Below are positions 42,970-51,943 of a stretch of DNA of 64,000 nucleotides, one piece after another. The stretch is from NCBI GenBank assembly GCA_017525505.1, contig JAFXSR010000017.1, forward strand, positions 32,961 through 96,960, given 5' to 3'. The notes below the pieces were generated by a model. The model saw only the letters and a list, made by a program, of their open reading frames with translations. It searched no databases and was not told the origin of the DNA. Source of the DNA: Bacteroidales bacterium. GTDB lineage: Bacteria > Bacteroidota > Bacteroidia > Bacteroidales > WCHB1-69. How positions within the stretch are numbered: the first letter of the stretch is position 1; every line of letters starts with the position of its first letter. The position numbers and the translations under genes are program-made.

Positions 42970-45828
42970 ATGAAAAGATTCATCACCCTTTTAGTCATTA
43001 TTCTCTGCGGGGTTATCGGTACTGTTTCTGCGCAGACTGTAGTCACCATGGGCGGTAGTACCACAGACGTAACAGGCTGTAATTTCGTTATCTACGACCA
43101 TGGTGGTCTTCAAGGGGACTATGGTCCCAACCGCAACGACCTGCTGACCATTCACTCCAGCAACCCGAATGCAGCGTGTGTTCAGATATTTGTGGTCACT
43201 TTAGACTTCGATATACACCCCAGCGACACACTATACATTTACGACGGTCTCACTCCCGACGACTCACTGCTGATTGGAGCTATCAATAACGATGTGATGT
43301 ACGGTGTTACCGCTAACGATGTGGCCTTCACCGCCACTGTCAACAATCCGTCAGGTGCCATCACCCTGAGATTTGTCTCCGATGCCGATTCCGTTGGTTC
43401 AGGCTTTGTGATCCATACCGACTGTGTGGCGCCCTGCCAGCGCGTAAGTCTGGAAATCGATTCCGTTTTGTCGTCCCATTATCCCCATTTGGCTGAAGAC
43501 GGCTTCTATTATGTGGATCTGTGTGAAAAAGACACCTTGCACATGGTGGTTCACGGTGTCTATCAGGACAATGACTTCAGCTACCACCAGGATGATGCCA
43601 ATACCACCTTCTCCTGGGACTTGGGCGTTGAGACCTTGGAAGGTGTGGGAATGAACGAAATAGACTACTATTTTACAACTGGACGCGGATATGACATCGC
43701 CATTTCCAACACCGACAGTGCAGGATGTATCAACTATATGCCCACCATCTTCCGTATCAGAACCTCCCAAAACCCCATCAGAAAGGTATCGCAATTACCT
43801 CCCATGTGTACTGGCGACCAAATCACCGTATCCTCCACCTATTCTAACCTTTCCGTCATTCAGGTGGACTCTGTTTTCAGTGAACAGCTGACCACTTTGA
43901 AGGTAACGGACACCATCTTCCTTCCCGACGGTGTGGACTGCGGTAGTGGATGCGCCTACACTTCGTCTGTGACCTTTACGGCATTTGCTCCCTCGGCCAC
44001 CATCCAGAGTGCCGATGACATTCTGTATGTCCGCATCCAGTTGGAACACTCATTTATCGGTGATATCTACATTGCCTTGAGCTGTCCTAATGGCCAGACT
44101 GTCAAGATTATGAACAAATACGGAACCAGCGGTGCCACCACTTGCTCCAACCAGATTCCGACTCCGTGGGGATGGCAGGTGACCTCAGGAGTATCGTCCA
44201 GTGCCTACTTCGGCGTAGCTTATGACTATTCCAACGGTTGCAATCCCAACGACAGCCAAAACCAAATGGGACAGACATGGAACTACTGCTGGTCCAACAA
44301 CACTGCCCTGGGATACCAATATGCCAACGGCCAAGGTTATGTATATGAAACCGTTAACGTTCATAACGGAAGTGTTGACTCCACCAATACAGTAAACATG
44401 ACCCAAGTGTATCATCCAGACCAACCCTTCTCACAACTTATAGGTTGTCCGATGAACGGAACCTGGTCTATCAAAGTAATTGACGGTTGGGGCGCCGATA
44501 ACGGCTGGCTGACCGAATGGGAAATGGCCTTGGATCCTTCCCTGCTACCTCAAGACTGGGATTATACTGTTCACCCTGACACCATGTGGGTTACCGGCCC
44601 TGGTGCAGATGGAGCATACATCATTCCCGACCAAAGTGGTCAGATTGAATATACCGCACACATTATGGATGAATTCGGTTGTGTCTATGACACTCTGCTC
44701 AACATCGAGGTTGTGGAAAGACCGCATCCCGATCTGGGTCCCGACATCGCCATCTGCCACGGTGAACTCTATGAATTGGACTCTCACTACGACAATCCCC
44801 AAAGTACTGTTTACTGGAGTACTGGTGAACACACTCCCACCATCTTCCTGACTTCCGCTGGTGACTATGCTGTACATGTAACTGTCACCAATGAAGACGG
44901 ACTGACCTGCGCAGGAGATGACACTGTCAATGTATATGTATCACCCAAACCCATTCCCGAATTTACCGCATCAGACACTGTTGGCTGTGCACCGCTTGAC
45001 ATCCACTTCACCAACAGGAGCGTGACCAATGACACCATGGGTATGAGTTTCCGTTGGATTATCTTTGATGAACATGGAAATATTGTCAGCACTTCCGACA
45101 AGGCCAATCCAGACCTACGCTTCGAAAATGAAGGCCATTATACTGTCAGATTGGTGGTTCTTACCGATGAAGGCTGTACAGACTCCATTACCAAGGTCAA
45201 CTACCTGACCATCAACTACCAACCATTGGCAGAATTCGACGCACTGCCCGAAGTATCCTTGTGGTCTGAAACTAATGGCTCTATCCTCTTCCAAGTACAA
45301 GGCGACACCCTGAACTTTGGTGACGACATGGGCTTCTATTGGGACTTTGGCGATGGCAGCATCGACTCGTCCAGCTATGCTCTCGAGCACAACTATTCCA
45401 GCTGGGGCGACTATGACGTAACACTGTTCATGTTCACTCCTGAAGGCTGCAACAGTAGTATCACCCACACAGTTACCCTGGAAGCAGATTTCGTTTTCCC
45501 GAATGTCATCACTCCCAATGGTGACGGTGTGAATGATGTATTCGCCATCGGAAACCTCAACACCTCCATGAATGACTATGACCCAGACAGATACAGAAAC
45601 AACGAACTGACCATCTATGACCGCTGGGGTAAACAAGTTTACCATGCGCTTAACTATGACACTTTCAAAGATATGACTGGCGAAAGAGGTGATGGCATCA
45701 TCGTTGGTGAACAAGTATTCGATGCCTCCAAAGTAAACGACGGCACTTATTACTTCACTTTCTACTACAAAGGAAAGCTCAAAACTGTGAACTATCACGG
45801 CACTCTGCAAATTATCAGAGACCGGTAA
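42970..45828 (+). CDS. T9SS type B cargo protein 2 (paralogue of 39421)
   Basis: A 952-residue paralogue with the same order: signal peptide (MKRFITLLVIILCGVIGTVSAQ), CUB-like domain, P-domain-like region, two PKD domains and a type B sorting domain. Identity to cargo 1 is high along the whole length and nearly complete in the last 110 residues, yet codons differ at many synonymous sites. The duplication is thus not recent and the protein sequence has been held. A perfect hairpin terminator follows at 45862. Together with the 42480 gene it forms a two-gene unit. Confidence 0.9.
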   Translation: MKRFITLLVIILCGVIGTVSAQTVVTMGGSTTDVTGCNFVIYDHGGLQGDYGPNRNDLLTIHSSNPNAACVQIFVVTLDFDIHPSDTLYIYDGLTPDDSLLIGAINNDVMYGVTANDVAFTATVNNPSGAITLRFVSDADSVGSGFVIHTDCVAPCQRVSLEIDSVLSSHYPHLAEDGFYYVDLCEKDTLHMVVHGVYQDNDFSYHQDDANTTFSWDLGVETLEGVGMNEIDYYFTTGRGYDIAISNTDSAGCINYMPTIFRIRTSQNPIRKVSQLPPMCTGDQITVSSTYSNLSVIQVDSVFSEQLTTLKVTDTIFLPDGVDCGSGCAYTSSVTFTAFAPSATIQSADDILYVRIQLEHSFIGDIYIALSCPNGQTVKIMNKYGTSGATTCSNQIPTPWGWQVTSGVSSSAYFGVAYDYSNGCNPNDSQNQMGQTWNYCWSNNTALGYQYANGQGYVYETVNVHNGSVDSTNTVNMTQVYHPDQPFSQLIGCPMNGTWSIKVIDGWGADNGWLTEWEMALDPSLLPQDWDYTVHPDTMWVTGPGADGAYIIPDQSGQIEYTAHIMDEFGCVYDTLLNIEVVERPHPDLGPDIAICHGELYELDSHYDNPQSTVYWSTGEHTPTIFLTSAGDYAVHVTVTNEDGLTCAGDDTVNVYVSPKPIPEFTASDTVGCAPLDIHFTNRSVTNDTMGMSFRWIIFDEHGNIVSTSDKANPDLRFENEGHYTVRLVVLTDEGCTDSITKVNYLTINYQPLAEFDALPEVSLWSETNGSILFQVQGDTLNFGDDMGFYWDFGDGSIDSSSYALEHNYSSWGDYDVTLFMFTPEGCNSSITHTVTLEADFVFPNVITPNGDGVNDVFAIGNLNTSMNDYDPDRYRNNELTIYDRWGKQVYHALNYDTFKDMTGERGDGIIVGEQVFDASKVNDGTYYFTFYYKGKLKTVNYHGTLQIIRDR

Positions 45829-45861
45829 TAATTGACAATTAAGAGTTTACAATCGATAATT

Positions 45862-45897
45862 AAGAGTTAAGAAGTTACCTTCTTAACTCTTTTTTTT
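45862..45897 (+). terminator. Intrinsic terminator after cargo gene 2
   Basis: AAGAGTTAAGAAG (45862-45874) pairs perfectly with CTTCTTAACTCTT (45879-45891), followed by T residues to 45897. Confidence 0.92.
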
Positions 45898-45940
45898 ACA
45901 ATATGTTTTTGCAGGCAGGTACATGTTTCAAATTTTTGTG

Positions 45941-45948
45941 TAACTTTG
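45941..45948 (+). promoter_or_regulatory. Promoter -7 element for cargo gene 3
   Basis: TAACTTTG, 67 bases before the ATG at 46015. No ECF-like boxes precede this third paralogue. Confidence 0.5.
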
Positions 45949-46014
45949 TGGACTGATTTTAATAGAAATCCAAACGGAGACAATTGAATATCAAAAACAA
46001 AAAAAATTATGCTA

Positions 46015-48852
46015 ATGAAAAAGGTTTTCTTTTTGTTTGTACTATTCATCTCCTGTTTACCAGTGACGGTGGCCCAGGGTTCCATTAACCTTGGGACCGG
46101 TTCAGCTGCGGCTGGTTGTGACCTGCTAATATATGACGATGGTGGTGCCAGCGGAGACTACTCCTCAAACCTCGACCAGACACTGACCATCACCTCCAAC
46201 GACCCCACCAACGGCTGTGTTGTGGTGGAGGTCCAGAGCCTCAATATTGACGAAAACGACACACTTTATTTTTATGATGGCACCGACACCAATGGAACAT
46301 TGCTGCACAAACTCAACAACGGGAACTACAACCCCACCGTCACCTACCGCTATGCGGCCTCCATTCAAAATGCCACCGGTGCCATCACCATCAGATTCAA
46401 GACCGACTCCACCAACGTGAATGAAGGTTTCGTGTTGCATACCAGCTGCATTGCTCCATGCCAGCGTGTGAACATTTATCTGGATTCACTGCAATCTACC
46501 CATATTACCCATCTGAATCCTGAAGACAGCTACTATTATGTGGATGTCTGTCCCTACGACACCGTACATTTTGTAGTCCACTGCGACTATCCGGACAATG
46601 ACTTCAGCTATCATCAGTCGGATGCCACCACCTCGTTCAAATGGGACTTTGACTTGGAAGAGTTTAACATTGTGGGCGGGAATACCATTGACTACTACTT
46701 TATTCCTGGACGAGGCTATGACGTGGCCATCAGTGCCATGGATGCCAATCAATGTCCATCGCTGGTGCCTATCACCTTCCGTGTACGCACCTCCAAAAAT
46801 CCCATCAAAGGAATTGCCACCCAGGCTCCCGCCTGCACAGGCGACGAATTGCACCTGTCGGTTGGCTACGACAACATGTCCGCTCTTCAACTGACCCCGG
46901 TGGGAAGTGAACAAATCACCTCATTGGCGGTGGTGGACACGGTTTTCCTTCCCGATGGCATAAGTTGTCCGCCCTACGGCTACTTCTACCGCTCATACGT
47001 CAATTTCACGGCTTTTTCGCCCAATGCGACCATTACTAGCGCCAACGACATTCTGTATGTACGTTTGAAAATAGAGCACTCCGCCATCGAAGACATACGT
47101 ATTTCATTGGTTTGTCCCACGGGCAACCGTTGCAAAATTGTTCCCGACTACCAATATGACGGATGGGGCGGGGTCACCCACTACTTCCGGACCAATTTGG
47201 GAGTGGCAAACCGCTTACAGGAGGTAGTGAGCTGTAATGCCAACCAAAACCCCATGGGAATCGCCTGGAACTACGTATGGTCAAACAACACCTCATTAGG
47301 TTACCAATATGCCAGCACCCCAAATAGCTATTGTTATGAGCCTGGCAATGTGCATTCCTCGGCCAACCCCTATTGGGATGACGGCTCCACCTCCTATAAA
47401 ATCGACTCTACCGACGTGGCCAATATGGCCCAAGTATATCATCCTCTTCAAAGCTTCGCAGGTATGGTGGGCTGCCCTTTGAACGGCAGCTGGTACATTG
47501 AGATTGAGGATGTATGGACCAACGACAACGGCTATCTGCACGAGTGGGAAATGGCCCTGGACCCCTCCCTGCTTCCCCAGAACTGGTCGTATGCCGTAGC
47601 GGTGGACACCATCTTCATCACTGGCCCCGGAGCGAATGGCACCTATATCGTGCCCAGCCAAAGCGGAAACATTCCGTACACAGTGAATGTAATCGATGAA
47701 TTTGGCTGTCTCTATGACACTGTTATGCATATCGACATCACCCAAAGTCCTCAACCGGACTTGGGAGAAGACCGTTTTATCTGCTTCGGCGACTTGTATA
47801 TGCTTACTTCCAACTGGCAGAATAACAACTCCACCTTCTTATGGAGTACCGGCGAGCATACTTCCGACATTTATCTCACCTCCGCAGGCGAATATTCCCT
47901 GAATGTGTTCAACACTTCTGAAGAAGGTTTGGTATGCAGCGGTGCTGACACGGTATTGATTCAGGTGGCACCCAAACCAACGGCGGACTTCTCCGCCAGC
48001 GACACCAGCGGGTGTTCTCCTTTGTCTGTTAGTTTTACCGACAGGAGCGTAACCTCAGGAAGTAATTTGCAATATTACTGGACCTGTTGGGATGAATACG
48101 GGCAGACAGTTTTCACCTCGTCGCAACAAAATCCCAATTACACCTTTGAGCAAGGGGGCACTTACGGTGTACAGCTCACAATTACAAGTCCCGAAGGATG
48201 TCAAGACTCCCTGATCAAAACCGATTTGATCAATGTCAATTACCAGCCTATTGCCGAATTTGAGGCCATTCCTGATGTTTCATTATGGTCGGAGACTGAC
48301 GGAGTCATCCTGTTTCACGTCATGGGCGACACCATCGCTTTCGAGGACAACATGGATATTCTTTGGGATTTTGGCGACGGCAGCAGTGAGTCTTCCAACT
48401 ACAGCATTGAGCATAATTACAGGAGCTGGGGCGACTACATTGTCACACTGTCCCTGTCCTCCTCCGACGGTTGTAGCAGCAGCATTTCCCACACGGTAAT
48501 ACTTGAAGCTGACCTTGTCTTTCCGAATGTCATCACTCCCAATGGCGATGGAGTGAACGATGTGTTCGCTATCGGCAACCTCAACACCTCCATGAACGCA
48601 TATGACCCCGACAAATACAGGACCAACGAGCTCTTCATCTATGACCGCTGGGGTAAGCAAGTTTATCATGCAACCAATTACGACACCTTCAAAGACATGA
48701 CGGGTGATAGAAGCGACGGCATTATCATTGGAGAACAAGTATTTGACGCATCCAGAGTCTCTGACGGGACCTATTTTTTCACCTTTTATTACAAAGGAAA
48801 ATTGAAGACCGTGAATTATCACGGAACGTTGCAGGTGATAAGAGAGAGATGA
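46015..48852 (+). CDS. T9SS type B cargo protein 3 (more divergent paralogue)
   Basis: A 945-residue paralogue of cargo 1 and 2 with the same domain order, but more divergent in the CUB and P-domain parts (for example NDILYVRLKIEHSAIEDIRISLVCPTG). The C-terminal sorting domain is again nearly identical (VFPNVITPNGDGVNDVFAIGN). The signal peptide is MKKVFFLFVLFISCLPVTVAQ; the ATG at 46009 is an alternative start. It has its own promoter and lacks the ECF-like boxes, so it may be regulated differently from its sisters. Confidence 0.9.
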   Translation: MKKVFFLFVLFISCLPVTVAQGSINLGTGSAAAGCDLLIYDDGGASGDYSSNLDQTLTITSNDPTNGCVVVEVQSLNIDENDTLYFYDGTDTNGTLLHKLNNGNYNPTVTYRYAASIQNATGAITIRFKTDSTNVNEGFVLHTSCIAPCQRVNIYLDSLQSTHITHLNPEDSYYYVDVCPYDTVHFVVHCDYPDNDFSYHQSDATTSFKWDFDLEEFNIVGGNTIDYYFIPGRGYDVAISAMDANQCPSLVPITFRVRTSKNPIKGIATQAPACTGDELHLSVGYDNMSALQLTPVGSEQITSLAVVDTVFLPDGISCPPYGYFYRSYVNFTAFSPNATITSANDILYVRLKIEHSAIEDIRISLVCPTGNRCKIVPDYQYDGWGGVTHYFRTNLGVANRLQEVVSCNANQNPMGIAWNYVWSNNTSLGYQYASTPNSYCYEPGNVHSSANPYWDDGSTSYKIDSTDVANMAQVYHPLQSFAGMVGCPLNGSWYIEIEDVWTNDNGYLHEWEMALDPSLLPQNWSYAVAVDTIFITGPGANGTYIVPSQSGNIPYTVNVIDEFGCLYDTVMHIDITQSPQPDLGEDRFICFGDLYMLTSNWQNNNSTFLWSTGEHTSDIYLTSAGEYSLNVFNTSEEGLVCSGADTVLIQVAPKPTADFSASDTSGCSPLSVSFTDRSVTSGSNLQYYWTCWDEYGQTVFTSSQQNPNYTFEQGGTYGVQLTITSPEGCQDSLIKTDLINVNYQPIAEFEAIPDVSLWSETDGVILFHVMGDTIAFEDNMDILWDFGDGSSESSNYSIEHNYRSWGDYIVTLSLSSSDGCSSSISHTVILEADLVFPNVITPNGDGVNDVFAIGNLNTSMNAYDPDKYRTNELFIYDRWGKQVYHATNYDTFKDMTGDRSDGIIIGEQVFDASRVSDGTYFFTFYYKGKLKTVNYHGTLQVIRER

Positions 48853-48953
48853 CAGATTACAGGAGACAGGTTCGGGTTACAGGGATTAGAGTTTAAAGAA
48901 TTCAAAGTTCAAAATTCAGAATTCAAAGTATGAATAGAAAAATAAATATAGAA

Positions 48954-49118
48954 ATGAAAAAAGTATTGTTTTTTGTCTGTGTTGCGGCAATAGCATGTTG
49001 TGCCTGCAGCAAATCGTGTACATGCTCCATTTCCACTTCCAATTTAGACCAAGAAATTGAAATCGCATACAACGACGACTGCGGCAATTATTCTAACGAC
49101 AACCGTTCTTGCAAATAA
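48954..49118 (+). CDS. Very small cysteine-rich lipoprotein
   Basis: A 54-residue frame with a convincing lipoprotein signal (MKKVLFFVCVAAIACCAC) and a mature part of about 37 residues rich in Cys, Ser, Asn and Asp. Starting at the upstream ATG (48930) adds eight residues that do not fit a signal peptide. It follows cargo gene 3 by about 100 bases of repetitive AT-rich DNA. I recognise no family. It could be a short surface lipoprotein or a chance frame; the clean lipobox favours a gene. Confidence 0.5.
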   Translation: MKKVLFFVCVAAIACCACSKSCTCSISTSNLDQEIEIAYNDDCGNYSNDNRSCK

Positions 49119-49130
49119 GTTTTTCCGTTT

Positions 49131-50048
49131 TTACCTGGAAAGATGCTCTAACAGGACATTTTCGTCGATACCGCGGTAGTCCATGCCTTTGACAACCTTT
49201 CCGTCGTGCGTGAGAATAAAGGTGGGAAACTTCCCATATACCACATCAATAGCCACATACGGATTAATATGGTGCCATAGGTATTTTTCGCATTTTGTTT
49301 CCTCCATAAAGCTTTGGATATGGACTGAATCTCCCCATATCAGCATTTGGAATCTGGTGGAGTCCAGAGCATGTTGCTCCATCATCAGCGACATTCTTTT
49401 GGCGCTCATTTTGCAATATTTGCAACCTGAGGCATAAACAGCCACCACATAATTCCCCTCATGGATGTCAAAATCCGCCATTGTGCTGTCCGCCATAAGT
49501 GTCGTGAATGCTTGTTCGTTAATCTCTTCCACAGGAGACACAAACTTATTATAAACCGCATCCATTGGGAAGACACAGAACGGCACCACAAACGACACCA
49601 GACAGGCGGCAGCTATCGCCCACTTCTTCCCTTTGAACTGATAATCCTCCTCTTTCCGGATGAAAAGCATCAGAATCATCGTCACCACATTCTTGATGAT
49701 GGAATGTGCGGGATCCAACTGAACAATATCGCCGAAACAATGACAATTGGTATCATCTCTGAAAATGGCCACATAAATCAAGAAAAGAGTGAATCCTACC
49801 AGCATCAGCATAGTCAAACGCCATGCGTATTTATACAACAGCTTCGCCATCAAACAAATACCCAACAGCATTTCTGCCATTATCACCAGACGGGCGACCA
49901 CTGTTGAGAGCAGAAAACTGAAAATATTGAAGCTATAGATATAGGCCTCGAATTCATCTAACGTTATCAGTTTCATGACAGCTGTCGTGATAAACAAACC
50001 ACCTATCAGCAATCTTAAAATCAATAAAATAATGTCTTTTGCTTTCAT
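49131..50048 (-). CDS. MauE/DoxX-type membrane protein fused to a thioredoxin-like domain
   Basis: A 305-residue protein. The N-terminal part has four transmembrane helices (about residues 5-25, 45-68, 75-93, 110-130) with Asn-Cys-His-Cys-Phe-Gly between the third and fourth, as in MauE/DoxX-like membrane redox proteins. A fifth helix (about 143-163) leads to a thioredoxin-like domain with a Cys-x-x-Cys site in YASGCKYCKMS and a KFPTFIL segment near its end. It probably passes reducing or oxidising equivalents to periplasmic cysteines. The partner is unknown; the cysteine-rich lipoprotein is convergent next door. Confidence 0.82.
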   Translation of the reverse strand: MKAKDIILLILRLLIGGLFITTAVMKLITLDEFEAYIYSFNIFSFLLSTVVARLVIMAEMLLGICLMAKLLYKYAWRLTMLMLVGFTLFLIYVAIFRDDTNCHCFGDIVQLDPAHSIIKNVVTMILMLFIRKEEDYQFKGKKWAIAAACLVSFVVPFCVFPMDAVYNKFVSPVEEINEQAFTTLMADSTMADFDIHEGNYVVAVYASGCKYCKMSAKRMSLMMEQHALDSTRFQMLIWGDSVHIQSFMEETKCEKYLWHHINPYVAIDVVYGKFPTFILTHDGKVVKGMDYRGIDENVLLEHLSR

Positions 50049-50086
50049 AATTTACTAGTATTTTTTTACGTTTATATCACTACCCC

Positions 50087-50157
50087 GCCCTTCGGGCAGC
50101 CCTTCTAAAAGAAGGGGAATTAGTTTTTGCTCATTCGTCAACCCTTCAAAAAGGGGA
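50087..50157 (-). terminator. Hairpin cluster downstream of the peptide ABC ATPase gene
   Basis: GCCCTTCGGGC at 50087-50097, CCCTTCT/AGAAGGG at 50100-50116 and an AAGGGG/CCCTT hairpin near 50141-50156 lie between two minus-strand genes. They may end transcription of the upstream ATPase gene. The style is that of dispersed Bacteroidota intergenic repeats. Confidence 0.45.
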
Positions 50158-50161
50158 AATT

Positions 50162-51877
50162 TTAGTTGATTCCTTTGGGGATAGCCCCGATTAATTTTTT
50201 GGTATATTCCGTTTGCGGATGGGCATACACCTCGTCCGCGTCATTCAGTTCCACAATGCGACCATTCTGCATCACCGCCATCCTGTCAGACATGAACTTC
50301 ACCACCGACAGGTCGTGGGAAATGAAAATATAGGTCAGGTGGTATTCCTGTTTCAACTCATTGAGAAGGTTCAGCACCTGGGCCTGCACCGACACATCCA
50401 ATGCGGAAACCGACTCATCGCAAATGATAAAACGAGGATTCACCGCCAAGGCACGGGCGATGCTGATACGCTGCCGCTGGCCGCCAGAAAACTCATGTGG
50501 ATAACGGTAGAAGTGCGACTCGTCCAAACTGACACGCTCCAGCAACTCTATCGCCCGTTTTTTCCGTTCCTTGTCATTGGCATACAACCGATGCACCTGC
50601 ATCGGCTCCATAATGGCCGAACCAATAGTAATTCGTTGATTCAAAGATGAATAAGGATCTTGCAAAATGATTTGGAGATCTTTACGGCGTTTCATCATCT
50701 CCCGCCCCGACAAATTCAGCAGGTTTTCTCCTTTATAGGTCACAATTCCTGAGCTAGGCTCAATCAGTCGGATCATAGATCTGCCCAAAGTGGTTTTGCC
50801 GCAACCCGACTCACCCACCAAGCCCAAAGTTTCACCTTCAAATACCTCCAAACTGATATCTTGCACCGCATGGACATATTCCTGTTTCTCAAACAACTTC
50901 CGTTTGCGGATGGGATAAGTCTTGAACAGATGCTCTATGCTGATTAACGGTTTCTCGGCATATAACTGCTGATGAAAAACCTGTCTTTCCTCCGGAGTGA
51001 CAATCTCTTTCGGCACCGCCTTATGCTTTTCCGCACTGCGCATGTAATCATCCACAGTAGATAATTTTTTCAGACGCACATCCAAAGGCGGACGGCAAGC
51101 TAAAAGACCTTGCGTATAAGGATGTTGCGGATGTCTGAAAATCTCCAGTATCGGTCCGGCCTCCACAATCTGCCCTTTGTACAGCACAATCACTTTTTCG
51201 GCAATCTCAGCCACCACACCCAAATCATGGGTGATAAAAATCACGCTCATGCCATGTTTTTGCTGCAGACCTCGTATCAGTTCCAGAATATTTTTCTGTA
51301 CCGTCACATCCAAAGCGGTGGTGGGTTCATCCGCAATCAGGATATCGGGATGGCAGCTCATGGCCATAGCAATCATCACACGCTGTTTCTGACCACCGGA
51401 AAGCTCATGGGGGTAGGAATCGAAGATTTTTTCCGGACGAGGCAGCATCACTTCCTTGAAGAGCTTGACCACCTGCTCGCGGGCCTCTTTCTCGCTGATG
51501 TCATTCTGCAGCAAAATCGCCTCCGTCACCTGGTCACCGCACTTAATGACCGGATTGAGGGAGGTCAGCGGCTCCCGGAAAATCATAGCGATACGGGCAC
51601 CCCGGATACCACGCATCTGCGGTTCAGAAGCATCCAAAACGCTGATATCTTGGTCTTTATCATGAAAAACAATACTTCCCGACGTGAATTTGGCTATTTT
51701 CCGGTTCAGCAGCTGCATCACCGACAGGGCGGTCACCGACTTGCCGGAACCTGACTCGCCCACGATACCAACAGTCTCCCCTTTTTCCAACGAAAAAGTC
51801 ACGTGATGCAGAATCTTTTTCCACTCCTCATCGCGTTTCAATTCCAGAGAAAAATCATTTACTGTCAGAATATCCAT
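50162..51877 (-). CDS. Peptide/nickel ABC transporter, double ATP-binding protein (DppDF/YejF-like)
   Basis: A 571-residue protein with two complete ABC ATPase domains, like fused DppD-DppF or YejF. Domain 1 has Walker A GESGSGKS, signature LSGGQKQRV, Walker [14 protein letters not shown]. Domain 2 has [41 protein letters not shown]. Domain 1 is odd: the Q-loop glutamine of the usual FQEP is Arg here ([10 protein letters not shown]), a single-base CAG to CGG change. Domain 2 keeps its Gln (LQDPYSSLN). The start at 51877 is set by the promoter. No permease or binding-protein genes are adjacent. Confidence 0.9.
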   Translation of the reverse strand: MDILTVNDFSLELKRDEEWKKILHHVTFSLEKGETVGIVGESGSGKSVTALSVMQLLNRKIAKFTSGSIVFHDKDQDISVLDASEPQMRGIRGARIAMIFREPLTSLNPVIKCGDQVTEAILLQNDISEKEAREQVVKLFKEVMLPRPEKIFDSYPHELSGGQKQRVMIAMAMSCHPDILIADEPTTALDVTVQKNILELIRGLQQKHGMSVIFITHDLGVVAEIAEKVIVLYKGQIVEAGPILEIFRHPQHPYTQGLLACRPPLDVRLKKLSTVDDYMRSAEKHKAVPKEIVTPEERQVFHQQLYAEKPLISIEHLFKTYPIRKRKLFEKQEYVHAVQDISLEVFEGETLGLVGESGCGKTTLGRSMIRLIEPSSGIVTYKGENLLNLSGREMMKRRKDLQIILQDPYSSLNQRITIGSAIMEPMQVHRLYANDKERKKRAIELLERVSLDESHFYRYPHEFSGGQRQRISIARALAVNPRFIICDESVSALDVSVQAQVLNLLNELKQEYHLTYIFISHDLSVVKFMSDRMAVMQNGRIVELNDADEVYAHPQTEYTKKLIGAIPKGIN

Positions 51878-51897
51878 GATAATAATAAAACAAGGGG

Positions 51898-51905
51898 CAA
51901 AAATA
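51898..51905 (-). promoter_or_regulatory. Promoter -7 element for the double ATPase gene
   Basis: Minus-strand TATTTTTG, 20 bases upstream of the ATG at 51877; it excludes the longer frame from 51961. Confidence 0.6.
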
Positions 51906-51917
51906 CAAAAATTTTTG

Positions 51918-51925
51918 TAGCTTTG
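51918..51925 (+). promoter_or_regulatory. Promoter -7 element for the 51944 gene
   Basis: TAGCTTTG, 18 bases before the ATG, back to back with the minus-strand promoter. Confidence 0.6.
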
Positions 51926-51943
51926 CACGCTTAAACTGATACG

